Below, one piece after another: positions 1 through 11,621 of a stretch of DNA of 64,000 nt. The notes under the pieces were generated by a model, which did no database searches, was not told the DNA's origin, and saw only the letters and a list, made by a program, of their open reading frames with translations. This stretch comes from Ampelocalamus luodianensis (lineage: Eukaryota > Streptophyta > Magnoliopsida > Poales > Poaceae). The position numbers and the translations under genes are program-made. Within the stretch, counting starts at the first letter, position 1, and every line of letters starts with the position of its first letter. The DNA is taken from positions 34,166,520 to 34,230,519 of the forward strand of contig CM070625.1 of assembly GCA_036346255.1 (NCBI GenBank), in the 5' to 3' direction.

Positions 1-130
1 ATGAAGCTGAAGAAGAAAGAATTCCTCGCGCTCAAGCAAGGGCGCAAACTGCGGATTTGAGTACTTGTACGAAGCTTAATCACCGCTCGTTATGCTCCGG
101 GAGGTGGCCTCGAGATGAGGCTAAGCAGAG

Positions 131-660
131 ATGTTTATGGATGGCTTGTCCGAGGAGCCGCAGGACAAGCTATCTATTGTGGACTTCTCTGACTTTCAGG
201 CCTTAGTGGATAAGGCCATTGTTGCAGAGCATAAGGCAAGGGCGTCACGCAGTCTCGCAAGCGCAAATGGGAGGCACATCGGTCTACTCACGCCACCTCG
301 CTGCGTCCTCGGGCCGACCAGCACTCGGGCCCGTTCTTTTGCTCCACCAAAGACCGAGGCCATCAAGACTAGCTCTTCGTCCCACCGCAGGCGTGTTTGA
401 CCACGTCGCTGCGATCCAAAGAGCAGAGTGGCCTCCGCAACCCGCGGCCGAGGTTACTTGTTTTCGCCGCCACAACAAGGGCCACTACGCCAATGCTTGC
501 CCTCGAGATGTTGCAGCAGCCCTCGTCCTAATGGAGGACGCGGGCAGGGGAGTGGTCACCCACCTGACCAAAAGATCATCCAGAAGGCCCAGGGTGCGAG
601 CAGCGGTCGAGTCAACCATCTTTCAGCTGAGGAGGCTCAGGAGGCGCCAGATGTCGTGAT
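131..660 (+). pseudogene. gypsy gag C-terminal part with degenerate zinc knuckle
   Basis: The frame at 219-659 contains a CCHC-like stretch, CFRRHNKGHYANACP, at about codons 80-94. A working knuckle is C-X2-C-X4-H-X4-C; here the second cysteine position is arginine and the remainder (KGHYANAC) is intact, so the nucleic-acid-binding knuckle is damaged. A second overlapping frame (131-400) carries the upstream gag residues, showing a frameshift between them. In the family this protein packages the element RNA. It is followed directly by the protease region. Confidence 0.7.
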
Positions 661-1110
661 GGGTACACTTCTTGTCAATTCTCGTCCTGCTGCAGTATTA
701 TTTGATTCAGAGCATCGCATTCTTTTATTTCAAGATCATTTGTTGCTGCTAGTGGTCTTCACTGTGTTCTTTTGAGGGTTCCTTTGCTCATTCGCTCTCC
801 GGGGTCGGAGATGAGAGCTGGGTTAGAATGTCGAAATGTTCCTATCGAAGTCAAAGGAGTGGGATTCTTGGCAAATCTCATCCTGCTCAACTCAGCGAGC
901 TTGGATGTAATTCTTGGCATGGATTGGTTGTCCCAACACTTGGGACAGATCGATTGTGCCAAGAAGATGGTTTTTCTCACCAACCTTTATGGCGAACAGG
1001 TTGGCTTTTCCCCGCAGCTGCAAGGGTCACACCTTTGTGCACTTGTAGCAAAGCCAGCTTTGAAGATTCAGGAGGTTCCCACCGTTTGTGATTTTGAGGA
1101 TGTTTTTCCG
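656..1110 (+). pseudogene. gypsy aspartic protease remnant
   Basis: Around 660-725 the translation reads VNSRPAAVLFDS and then departs from the usual FDSGA-H-F motif, so the catalytic loop is broken after D-S. The frame 772-1212 then gives the conserved distal part with ASLDVILGMDWLSQH near 895-935 (ILGMDWL is the usual hallmark of plant gypsy proteases). In intact elements this retropepsin cleaves the polyprotein. Here it is split between frames and lacks the active-site glycine. Confidence 0.75.
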
Positions 1111-1123
1111 ATGATTTACCCGG

Positions 1124-2329
1124 ATGCCTCCGGTTCGAGATCCGAGTTTGTCATTGAGTTGCTACCCGCATCGCCCTATCTCGAAGGCGCCGTATCGGAT
1201 GCCTCCCAATGAGCTAGAAGAATTGAAGAAGCAGCTTGGTGAGCTCCAAGCAAAAGGTTTCACCCGTCCCAGCTCATCTCCTTGGGGTTGTCCGGTGATC
1301 TTTGTGAAGAAGAAGGACAAGACTTTGCGCATGTGTGTTGATTACCGTCCGCTCAATGAGGTGACGGTGAAGAACAAATATCCTCTGCCTCGTATTGATG
1401 ATCTTTTTGACCAGTTGTCTGGAGCTCAGGTGTTCTCCAAGATTGATCTGAGACTGGGATATCATCAAGTCCGGATCAGGGCTGAGGATATTCCGAAGAC
1501 GGCTTTCACTACTCGTTATGGTCTTTACGAGTATACCGTCATGTCTTTCGGCTTAACCAATGCTCCAGCTTATTTCATGAACCTCACGAACTCGGTATTC
1601 ATGGAATATTTGGATAAGTTCGTGGTGGTTTTCATTGATGATATTCTTATCTATTCCAAGACTGAAGCAGAGCATGCTGAGCATTTGAAAATTGTTTTGG
1701 GCAAATTGCGGGAGCATCAGCTATATGCAAAGTTTAGCAAATGCGAGTTCTGGTTGAAGGAAGTGGCATTCTTGGGCCATGTTCTTTCCACTGAGGCGAG
1801 TCATGGATCCCAAAGAAGGTCGCGATGTTCTATCTTGGGTCACCAAGTCACCACCGATGTGCGGAGTTTTCTTGGTTTAGCGTGCTACTACCGCCGCTTT
1901 ATCGAGAATTTCTCCAAGATCGCAAAGCCAATGACTGAATTGCTCAAGAAGGACAAGAAGTTTGTATGGTCCTCTGCTTGTGATGAGAGCTTTCAGGAGC
2001 TCAAGCAGCGTTTGACTTCAGCTCCAGTTCTTATTCTTCCTGATATCCACAAGAGCTTCGATATTTATTGCGATGCCTCTCGTCAGGGACTTGGATGTGT
2101 CCTTATGCAAGAAGGCAAGGCAGTTGCATATGCATCCAGGCAGTTAAGACCTCATGAGCTCAACTATCCCACCCATGATTTAGAACTTGCTGCTGTGGTT
2201 CATGCACTCAAGATTTGGCGGTATTATTTGATCGGTAACCGCTGTGAGGTGTATTCTGATCACAAGAGCTTGAAATATTTGTTCACCCAGCCAGATCTGA
2301 ACCTCGAGCAGAGAGATGGTTGGAATTGA
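1124..2329 (+). pseudogene. gypsy reverse transcriptase and RNase H region
   Basis: This is a 401-codon open stretch. RT motifs in order: KKKDKTLRMCVDYRPLNEVT (about 1310), NKYPLPRIDDLFDQL, FSKIDLRLGYHQVRI, TAFTTRYGLYEY, FGLTNAPAYFMNL and the catalytic FIDDILIYS (about 1632). A frame disturbance lies after FLGHVLSTE near 1790, where the expected connection residues are replaced, and the frame recovers at FLGLACYYRRFI. RNase H follows with FDIYCDASRQGLGCVL (about 2057), VAYASRQLRPHELNYPTHDLE and SDHKSLKYLF. The frame stops after DLNLEQRDGWN. The role in the family is reverse transcription of the element RNA. Confidence 0.9.
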
Positions 2330-2375
2330 TCAAAGATTATGACATGGGTATTCAAGATCATCCTGCAAGGCCAAT

Positions 2376-3540
2376 GTGGTTGCCGATGCACTTAGCCGAA
2401 AGGTGTATTGCAATACTTTGATGGTCCAAGAGCAAGAACCCGCACTTCTTGCGAATTTCGCCTCAACTTGGGTTTGGTTGAGCATGGTTCCCTTGTCGCC
2501 CGGTTGTGCAACCGACCTTGGTGGATCAAATCAAGGCAAGACAAGAATCGATGGTGGTGTGGGTAAAATCAGCTGCAACATCAAGATTGGATCAGCCAGG
2601 TGTTTCACAGAAGATGAGCACGGTGTTGTATGGTTTGGGCAGCGTCTTGTGGTCCCAAAGGTTCCAGAGTTACGGGATTTGATTCTCCATGAGGCCCATG
2701 ATTCGCCTTTGTCTATCCATCCCGGGGCCACCAAAATGTATCAAGATCTGCGTCAGAGATTCTGGTGGACTCGCATGAAGCGCGAGATTGCCAGGTTCGT
2801 TGCCAGATGCGACGTATGTTGTCGTGTCAAGGCCGAGCATCAACGTCCGGCGGGTCTTCTTCAGCCCTTGCCTATACCAGAGTGGAAGTGGGATTCTGTA
2901 GGCATGGATTTTATCACCGGTCCGCCCGCACGCCTTCGTGGAAGGATGCTATCTGGGTTGTTATCGATCGATTGACGAAGGTAGCGCACTTCCTGCCTGT
3001 ACTTACCACTCTCAGTGTCAGTCGATTGGCAGATCTCTATATCTCCCGCATTGTGAGTTTGCATGGTGTGCCACGAACGATTGTGTCGATCGTGGCTCTC
3101 TTTTCACTTCTGCTATGGCACGCTTACGAGGAGGCCATGGGGACCCGCTTTCTTTCAGCTCACCATCATCCTCGTATGACGGTCGACGGAGCGAGTCAAC
3201 CAAGTTCTTGAAGATATGCTCCGGCTGGTGTTCTTTCCTATGGGAAGAATTGGGAGAAGTGTCTACCGCTTGCCGAATTCTCCTACAACAACAGCTTCCA
3301 GGCTAGTCTCGGTATGGCACCATTTGAGGCTTTGTATGGGAGGCGATGCAGAACCCCATTGAACTGGTCGAAACCGTGAAAGGCGCTTCTTTGCCCGACC
3401 AATTAATGAGGCCGAAAGTCAAGTGCGCTTGATTCGTGAGCACTTGCGCCGTAGCTCACCTGTGCAGCGAAGAGCTATGCAGACGACGCCGCCGTGAGTC
3501 GAGTTTCCACCAATGACTTTGTGTATCTCAAAGTCTCACC
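2376..3540 (+). pseudogene. gypsy integrase region, broken
   Basis: The HHCC zinc domain is visible in frame 2376-2975: H of HDSPLSIHPGATKMY, then WWTRMKREIARFVARCDVC near 2762-2820. The catalytic core start follows as WKWDSVGMDFITGPP (about 2888). After about 2940 the frame slips and the rest of the DDE core appears in other frames: DRLTKVAHFLPV near 2970, YISRIVSLHGVPRTIVS near 3045, and MAPFEALYGRRC near 3310. Integrase inserts the cDNA into the genome; this copy has at least three frame breaks. Confidence 0.85.
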
Positions 3541-3639
3541 TTGAAGGGACATCATTACATGTCAAGGGCAACCGCCTCGATATGCTCGCCGATCGCATCA
3601 TCAAGAAAGTGGAGCCGTTGCATACAAGTTAGAATTGCC

Positions 3640-3912
3640 ACTACACTTGAGGGGGTGCATGATGTTTTCCATGTATCACAATTGAAGAAGTGCCTCCGTG
3701 TTCCAGTTGAGGAAACACCATTGGAAAATATCGACGCGCGGGAAGATCCGCTTTATCGTGAGCGCCCGTTCGTATCCTCAAGAAGCCGAACGTAGAACGA
3801 GGAACCGGTGATCAAGTTCCTTAAAGTTCAGTGGTCGAACCACTTCGAGGATGAAGCCACTTGGGAGCGGAAGATCGCTCTCGAGCGCACTACCCGCCCT
3901 TCTTTTCCCGAG
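3640..3912 (+). pseudogene. gypsy integrase C-terminus with chromodomain
   Basis: At 3651-3700 the translation reads GVHDVFHVSQLKKCLRVP, the conserved segment preceding plant chromodomains. After a stop near 3795 a second frame (from 3808) gives IKFLKVQWSNHFEDEATWE, the chromodomain core with its aromatic and acidic residues. In chromoviruses this module guides integration towards modified histones. The polyprotein reading passes into the LTR at 3952. Confidence 0.8.
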
Positions 3913-3951
3913 GATCGAATCTCTGGGCGAGATTCCTGTAAGGGCGAGATT

Positions 3952-6900
3952 TGTAACAGCCCTAACTTAGGTTTGTATTTCCAATGTAAAATCTTGAGGA
4001 GAAATAAAACTTTTGTTGTCTCATCAAATCATTTGGAAGTTTTCCAAATTTTCCCTAGCAATTTCCATTTTCTAGAATTAAATTCTTGTGAATGGAAATT
4101 GTTGTCAGCAAATTCTTAGCCTTCAAACTTGTGATCATCCTCTGAAATTATTTTTCCTATTATCTTGATCATTCTATCTACCTCCCTGAATTATTTCGCA
4201 ATTTTTAGATTTTATTTGCTATTTCTAATGCCCAAGTCAAACCAGTTTGGTAATCTGGTCAAACCTCTGAACAGCAGCTTGTGAATTTTATTGGGAGAAA
4301 TCTAGTGAATGAAAACTCTTGGAAAAATTATGCAAGGTTGTCCTCTGCCCTAGTTACTTCCCATAAAAATTTCGGAATTTTTGGAGCTCGGGAGCTATCT
4401 CTAAAAATTCTCCAAACTCCCTCAGCCTTTTAAAACTCAAATCTGAAGTCACTATTCATCGCTCGAACCCGAGCCCGACTTAAGTTCCGACCGCGCCTCT
4501 TGGCTCAGCCGCACCGCCTAGCTGCACCGCGCGAACCCAAGCGCTGCCGACCGTCCGATGCAGATCGCGCGGTCCACGAGTGCCGAAACAATCGGACTGT
4601 CCTATTGTTCTGGTAGATCTCGATCGTCCGTGTAAAATCCAACGGTCGACATGTTTTTGATCGAGTTAAACCAACTCGCGCGCGCACTGCACTCGACTCG
4701 AGCCGCCTCTTTCTCTCGCCGATGGTGGTCCCACTCGCAGTTCTTTCTCCACGCGCGTGCGCGCTCGCGCGCTCTCTTGCGCACCGCCGCACAGACTCTC
4801 GCCGGCTGGCCACGGCTGCATGCATCTTTGCCAGCATGCTCACCGGTCTTTTCACCGCCCCACCGCCTCACCTCGCGCTCCCGCCGCTCCTACAAAAGCC
4901 ACCGAGGGCCTTTCCTACCTCGCTTTTCTTCACCGCTTTCTTCTCCACCGAGCTCGAGAGCCGAGCGCCGCCGCGCCGCTTCGCCGTTTGACCCGGTGAT
5001 CTCCGGTCATCGCTGAGAAGCGCCACGGTGTGCCTAGTATCCCGTGGGAAGCGAACCTCAAGAAATTCGAGTCTCCACATCGTGGAGCCGCGCGCTCTTC
5101 TTCTCCAAGTCCGCCGAAACCGCCTCTTCGCGCCGCGTCTTCTCCGGTGAGCTCCAACTCGATTCTTCGCCGGTGAGCATCGCTGGACTCGCCTTCCTTC
5201 TCCGCCACTCACACGCCCTCTCGCTCACCTCGGGCTCGCTGCCGCTGACCGCCTTGCGCCGCAGCAGCTCGCCGCCGGCCACTCCGACTACCTCCATCAT
5301 CGCACTTCCGGTGAGTTCTCGAGCCTCACCGATGCTCATGCGCGCGCACTAGTTTTCATCGTCTTCCTCTCGTGCGCCGCACCTTGTCACCCCACCGCCG
5401 CCGCCGAGCTCGCGCCGCGCCGCCTCGGTGCATCTCCGGCGCCTCGAGACCACCTTCAGCTTCAGCAGTTCTCCAACAACCCATTTTGGCCGTCGCACAG
5501 CCCGCGCCGCCACTCCTTCGCCGGCGACGACTTCCAGGTCCAGCCGCCCGAGCTCCTCTGTTCTTCGGTTTGCCCTCTGCTGTTTCACTGTCAGTGGGGC
5601 CCACTCCGTAAAACCTGTTTATTAGTTGTTAATCATGTTTGTGATTGTTCATTAGTTCAAGCTCTTGTATGATCAAGTTTTGGGTTTGAGGTTAGAAGCT
5701 AGTAGTTGCTAGTCCTGTATGTTTTTCTCTGTCATATTGTGTTTCTCCGTTGTCGCCATCGAACTTGGTAGATTGGCTTGCTTTTCAAATTATGTTAGTG
5801 CTTAATAGTTCCCTAGTAGTTGGGGTTAGCATGAATGAAGTCGTTTAGTTAATATTTATAGGTTTCATTTCTTGTGGCTTGTATGATTAAGGAAGATGTA
5901 GTTGAACCGGTGTTGTCTCTGATTTTGATTTATCAGTAGTAAGATTTGGAGTAGTAGCATGTGAATTTTGATAACCTTGCTATATGTTGGTATGATGCTT
6001 AGGTGTGTAGTAGCTGAAATGTTATTCAAACCCAAACTTAATTAGAAAATGTCTTAGCGTCTATTAGTTGATTGATAAGATAGTAATTGTCTTCTTGAAG
6101 CACATTGTAGGCCTAAATGAAGTCATATCAGTAATGGTGGCATTAGAATAGCTAGTTACTTCTATTGTGTTATTCTGATGCTTAGTTAATAGATGTGCAC
6201 ACAATCACCATCAAAGTCTGTCGAAAGATTAAAACATATAAGAGGATTGATTTTGTGGTTAACTTGGTAAATAAGTGAGTGGGTAGATCTATCACATGAA
6301 AGCATGTCTAATTTGAAACATCTCTGAGCAGCTATTTTGTTATTCCTTTTTGTGATGGTCTAGCTTCTGTGTATGAATTTGTGTTTGTATTTGAATGTTT
6401 GAGTTTTGCTTGCTATTCGTTCTATTCACTGTTATTTGTTCAAAAGTTAGGCTTCGACATTTGCGGTAACCCGAGAACGATCCTCTGCAATGTTGAGCTT
6501 ATTGAGCAAAGAAACACAAAAGCGCTTGATCATGTTAATCCCAGATTTTAAAGTCAATATGTTGTTTCAAATTGTATGTATGCATTGCTTAATTTGTGTT
6601 AAATTGGTTAGTTAAATCAGTAAATGCATATCCTGTAGGTAAAACATTGATCTCTACTACACCGAGCCTAGGTTACTTGCGTGATTAGAGTTCGTTGGAT
6701 GAACTCTTATCACTTAGTAGATTACGAGTTCGATTGCTTAGCCATGCTTAGCTTCCGGTAGATTTGGCGATCATCGACTTAGTCGATGATTTTGATCACA
6801 TAAAATTATTATTGTTCTTATGATCCATCTTGTGCTATGTTAATTGCAAAACTAAAACTGAAAACAAAAACGATTTAGACGCGCACAATGGTAAGATTGG

Positions 6901-8098
6901 TGTGATCTGTTGGGTGTGATCGAAAGGTGCCCGGTCAATTAAGGACCGAACATCTTGTGAGTGAATTTTTATCCAGCATTTCGCGCTAACCACACTAGAG
7001 TATATGGGACCTCTCTTGACCTAGTACTTTGGCGTGTATTGGCTCCGGTCGCAGGAGGTCGCAGGAGGGATGGAGGTGGGAGCATGGTAGTTGTCCGGTG
7101 CTTTACCGACCACTCGAGTGGGTAGTTGTCTTTCGGCTTTACCATGTAAGCGTATGGATTTCTATCCATACGAGCGGCTCGTAGTTAATACACAATATCG
7201 GAAAAGTCTCGAGGACTTAGCTGTGCCGCATACCTTGGAAGTGTGCTTTGGCTTAAAGCGATGCCAAGTGTGGTACAGTGGTACACCCTGCAGGTTAAAA
7301 ACTATTCGAATAGCCTCGTCCTAGGTGATGGACACGCTTGGGTAAGCTTTTCAAGAGTTAGACTACAACCTTTAAATTAAAACTTGTAGGTGGTACGAAC
7401 TGGGATTCAGATTATGTCGTGGTGACTATGGGGATAGTCACTTCTAGGCGATTACTTGTATCTATCTTTATTCCGCAGCTTATTTCCAACGAGAAAAAAT
7501 GAATTGCAAACTTGCCTTTAAACTCAGTATTACATTATTGCAAATAAAGTTGGCTTTATGCAAATGAAACATACGGCCTCCACCGATAAGCTTGCATGTA
7601 GCATATGAACAGTGCGCTAGTTCACACGTTGTCTTGCGCAGTACAAAGACAATCTTTGTACTCATTGGCTTTGCTTAATGTTTTGTTGCAGAGGAAGAAG
7701 GTGAGCCCAAGGGCCTCACTTCGTGAGTTCTCACGCGCTTGCTTTCATTTACTAGGCTTGGCGGTCCTGTCAAATGCCTTGTGGGTGAAGGCACGCTGAT
7801 TGGCTTTGTTTATAGCCATCTTATGGCACTTTTGCTTCCGCTGTCGTCTTTTGGTATTTTTGTATCTCGTGGCCAGTCGGCCATTGTCTGTAATAACTCT
7901 TCTGTTGTTACTTTCTGTTTAGTAGTTTAATGTTTGGACTCTATGTTTGGAATGGAGTTGATGCATAATTTTGTTGTGAGGTGTGTATGCTGCTTTCTGG
8001 GAAGTATACACATCTCGAGACTCAGTTTATTTGATTTGTGATGCTAGGACCAGGTGGTTGGTTAAGCATTACAAGCCAAATAAATTGGGGTCCTCACA
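3952..8098 (+). mobile_element. Long LTR of the first gypsy element (probable 3' LTR)
   Basis: It begins with TGTAACAGCCC directly after the chromodomain and a purine-rich tract (AAGGGCGAGA). It ends with GGGGTCCTCACA at 8098. That end is confirmed by the same LTR end followed by a PBS in inverted orientation at 8197-8213. The middle contains a pyrimidine-rich GC block (4440-5600) resembling a promoter/leader, an AT-rich stretch (5640-7000), and the module around CTATTCGAATAGCC (7302) seen in the other LTRs of the window. About 4.1 kb is long but within the range of this group. Small open frames inside are not credible genes. Confidence 0.7.
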
Positions 8099-8310
8099 AA
8101 GTTCATAAATCATTTGATATTTTGGAACTAAGTTTTTCAAAATATCCTAAGGCGACCAAGCTAGGGGTTTCTACGGTCAGTATGGCTCGGATACCAACTT
8201 TGTGAGGACCCAGGGTATTTAACTCGTAATACTTAACCTCCATATGGTTCTAGTATTAGCAATCAAAGATCCTAAGCCTCGGTGAACATGTACAATTTTC
8301 TTGTACAGAA
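8099..8310 (-). mobile_element. Inverted LTR-end/PBS junction fragment
   Basis: Read on the minus strand from about 8290, an LTR 3' end closes in GGGTCCTCACA (8213-8203), then AAGT, then TGGTATCCGAGCC (8197-8185). The last is a good match to the usual initiator-Met tRNA primer-binding site, followed by leader sequence to 8104. The segment 8203-8270 is similar to the reverse complement of 8041-8098, so two copies of the same LTR end face each other across about 100 bp. The right boundary is uncertain because it merges with the next LTR. Confidence 0.6.
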
Positions 8311-10863
8311 TAGTGTCTAACACATTTTTAGATTAAAGTTCAGTTAAACAGAAATTTAACACAATTTGAATCATCTAAAATGAAGTTAAAATGAATTATT
8401 TATGAAATTTTGAAATTTAAAAAAATTAACAGTTCACAAATAAAAGATTTCAGGAATTACTTATTACCAACCTAAAGTGGAAAAACCTGGGGCGTCGATT
8501 TTGAATCGAATGGCCCCAAACGCGAGGGCCGATTGGAATGCGCACACTGCCACATAGAACCAACCATTGGATTAGATCCAACAGTCCAAAGCGGAGGAGA
8601 TGTTCGGCGGTCCGAACGTCCACGCGCATCTGGATCGTTGATCTGAAAAGGAACGGCTCACAGCGCGAGTTTCGCTCAGAGGTCCGAATGTTCGCGCGAT
8701 CTGAGCCGCAGATCTAAAAATGGACGGCCCACGGGGACTGGAACACTAGAACTCTAAACGTGCCGAGGAGGTCTGGGCCGTTAGATTAAGATCTGACGGT
8801 CCAGGCCTCCCGGGGAGGTCCTAAGGTTTAAAATCTACAAGAGGAGGTCCTGAACGGCTCAAATCTCCAAGGGGAGATCCTGAACAGTCAAGATTTACAA
8901 GAGGAGGTTCTGGATAGCCAAGATCTCATAGGAGGAGGTCTTAACGGTCAAGATCATGTCAAAGAGATAAAAAGATTTCCCGATGGAAAATAAATCAGCC
9001 GGAAAATAAATTTGGTGCTAATGTCATGCTGACGTCTTAAAAGGATTTTCTTCAGCAAAATATTTCATGAACTCCAGAAATTTATAATTTAGTTATTTCT
9101 TCAGGGTTTAGACCTTCCAGAAGCCTGTTCTTCATCATACGAACTCCGATTGAACCCACTCAAATTTCTAAATTCTAGCTCTACCTTCCTGATATTTTTA
9201 TTTAATTTTTGGAGTTTGTTATCTCTCTATTCTGTATTTATTTTGTTTATTTACTTTCGTTTGCGAGTAGACGTTGATACTTCGGGAACTTTTGAGGAAG
9301 GAGGAGTTGATCAAGCCCAAGACCAGTACCAAGACTTGTTCTAAGGCAAGTTATACCTTTGACCATGTTGAACCCAGTTTTCCAAAAATTACTTTGATTC
9401 AAATTATTGCATTTTACTTTAAATATTTATTTAAATATTTTGGGATTAGTTATATACCAATTTGTTTATATCCACTTTGTCTATTGTATTATCATGATCT
9501 TTTGTCACCCTAGCGTTGTTAGTTATTAGTTGGCAATATCATAGCACCAATGTGGGTTGGTTAGATATGAATAGTTTGTTTAGCCATATAATGAGTCATT
9601 CATTCATTTGAGTTGCAACTATAAATTTAACTAAGTGATTATGGAAATTTGTGTAAAACTATGTGATGTGTACTCTTACTCATTGATGGCATGTGTTGCA
9701 CTTAACCAATAGGGTGAGAAAAGATTTAGACTAAGGCGAGTGGATGGTTCTGTGTGATATGGTAGCTGTGTGATTGGGAAATATGAATCATGGTAATGTA
9801 GTTAGAAACTGGCAGTCTTACCTTGGTCAATTAAGGACTTAACTTTGTGCACCATTGAACTTAGCCACAACTATATGACCACATGCCTAATGGGATGGGC
9901 CTAACTTAGTAAGTTACGGAATCTGGACATTGATTACTCAGGTAGTAGATTAAGTGCTCAGTGATGGGTGGAGTCATGGACTACTCTGAAAGTCACATCG
10001 ATGGACGGTTCGCCACTTCCAGGTCCAACGGTGTGCGTCATATCAAAGCGTTGTTTCGAGTTAGTACGATGGTAAAAACACATCGGGAGTGTCAATTGTT
10101 GAGACGAAGTTTCGGAAAGGTTGTGTTATGATTGGTGCTAGCACACTAGTTATATCGTGTGGGTAAAGTGTACTACATCTGCTGAGTGTTAAACAATCTA
10201 TTTGAATAGCCACATTCGTGGTCATGGACATGCTCGGGGATTTCACATAAGAGGTAGATTTTTATAAAATAATTGGGCAGGGATAGCTGTGTGATTTAAT
10301 TCATATGGCTGTGTGAAAGAATTTGATTTAGGCTTGAGTTTTTGTGGAAACAATTGTTAAATTATTATTGTTTAATTGTTTTAAATTATGCTTTCAATCT
10401 ATTACTTGTATTTAATTACAAATGTTGGATTTTTGCAAAATAACCATATAAGCTATTTTCTTTGTAATAAGCCATCATCTACAATTGCATTCTGTGGTAC
10501 AACTTATTGAGTACTCGGGGTACTCATTCTTGTTGCAATCATTCAGCTAAAGGGAGAAGTTTTACGATGATAGTAATCATTAGGTCTTGATCTCAGTCGG
10601 TTGCCTGTGGCTAGTCGATGGGTCTCCGCTGGAGTTGCTTTCGTTCCGCTGTCGTTTATTTATTTAGTGTCAGCCCTGCATGTCTTAATAATTGTAAACT
10701 CGACTATAATGTTCCATTATTTATTATCCAAACTAATCGTTTATTCTTATATTCGTCTTGTGTGGAATGATATTCATCTATGTTAATATTGTGTGCATTA
10801 GCTTGATCCTGGACTAATACATTAAACACAGAGGGTTCAGAATTGCATTTTTGAGTCCCGACA
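8310..10863 (+). mobile_element. 5' LTR of second gypsy element (left boundary uncertain)
   Basis: The right end is clear: TTGAGTCCCGACA at 10863 followed by a PBS at 10868. The stretch 9340-10250 is closely similar to the reverse complement of 22980-23890 and of 43560-44500, so three copies of one LTR family are present. Tandem GAGGAGGTCC-type repeats lie at 8810-8960. The module CTATTTGAATAGCC lies at 10198. The left end is not resolved; it may have been trimmed by the inverted fragment before it. No gene is visible inside. Confidence 0.7.
8810..8960. repeat. GAGGAGGTCC tandem array in gypsy LTR
   Basis: About five units of 32-40 bp, each with (A/G)AGGAGGT and a TCAAGAT or TCAAATC block. 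The units are diverged. Confidence 0.75.
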
Positions 10864-10867
10864 GAGG

Positions 10868-10880
10868 TGGTATTAGAGTC
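10868..10880 (+). other. Primer-binding site of second gypsy element
   Basis: TGGTATTAGAGTC lies four bases after the LTR end. It matches the plant initiator-Met tRNA 3' end complement (TGGTATCAGAGC) except for two changes. The following CATACTGACTGTAGG matches the leader in the inverted fragment at 8165-8185, so the two elements are related. Confidence 0.75.
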
Positions 10881-11039
10881 ATACTGACTGTAGGTCTTGA
10901 CCTTAGTTAGATCGGCCGTCCTTTCAAGATTAAATTATAAAGCAAAAATTAACTTGCAAGATTAATGAATTGCTTAACTTCTCTTATCTCTCTCTTAACA
11001 TGTCTATTACTGAAAATCTTCTCTCCGCTATTTTTAAGT

Positions 11040-11621
11040 TAGTTCTTACCTTTTTCCTACCTTTGACAGATGGCACGACTTTAGACCTATGGAGAGCTAA
11101 GGGAGGTTTTGCTGCCGAGTTGTGGAATATTCTACAAGTACTTGGAGGATTTGAAAGACCACTCTACCAAGGCACCAATTGGATGGTGGATGGTCGAAGC
11201 TGTGAAGTGCTATATCGATTAACTATCTACACCAGAAGGGGTACCAGGGTCAGTCATCCCCTAAACATCTCTGTTCGGAGGATCATCTTCGCTGAAGGGA
11301 TCCAGGAGTCTTCACGTCTTGCCATCCTGCAAGTATGCAACATCTACGCCAATGAGTTGTAGGGTACAATCTTCCATTTTCATCCCCATGCCACTGCTGT
11401 GGATCTTCCAGCTCGCTACCCATCCACTGATGAAGAACCAAATGCTACCATGGTGGATCAGGAACCAATGGGGCAGAAGGAATTGAACAAACCCCAACAG
11501 GAGCAGTTCCACATGAAACACCCCCAATTGATTTGCAGAACTTTGGAGCATTCATGGCCGCCTAGACTCAGATGGTGTATGCAATGATGAATCAGATGCA
11601 GAACATGAAAAACAATCAAGC
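11040..11621 (+). pseudogene. gypsy leader/gag N-terminal reading frame
   Basis: The frame 10970-11362 contains DLWRAKGGFAAELWNILQ and CNIYANEL, and the next frames contain QGTIFHFHPHATA. I recall this pattern from grass gypsy elements upstream of gag, but I cannot assign a biochemical role. The tail (QMQNMKNNQA, about 11590-11621) reads into the gag that resumes at 13598 after the solo LTR. The frame is broken at 11362. Confidence 0.5.

Larger units (their letters stand above)
1..3951 (+). mobile_element. Ty3/gypsy retrotransposon internal region (Tekay/Del-like, chromodomain type), decayed, 5' end outside window
   Basis: Domains run in order gag C-terminus, protease, reverse transcriptase, RNase H, integrase, chromodomain, which is the Ty3/gypsy order. 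The reading frame is broken many times, so the parts appear in different frames: gag about 131-660, protease about 656-1100, RT and RNase H 1124-2329, integrase 2376 to about 3540, chromodomain about 3640-3910. The element continues directly into a 3' LTR at 3952. The 5' LTR and most of gag lie left of the window. The chromodomain after integrase places it with the chromoviruses; the Tekay/Del assignment is inference from the RT wording and the long LTR. It cannot encode a working polyprotein. Confidence 0.9.

Noticed and set aside
4500..5625. Overlapping Arg/Ala/Ser-rich frames on both strands
   Set aside because: GC-rich promoter/leader part of a gypsy LTR; low-complexity translation without motifs.
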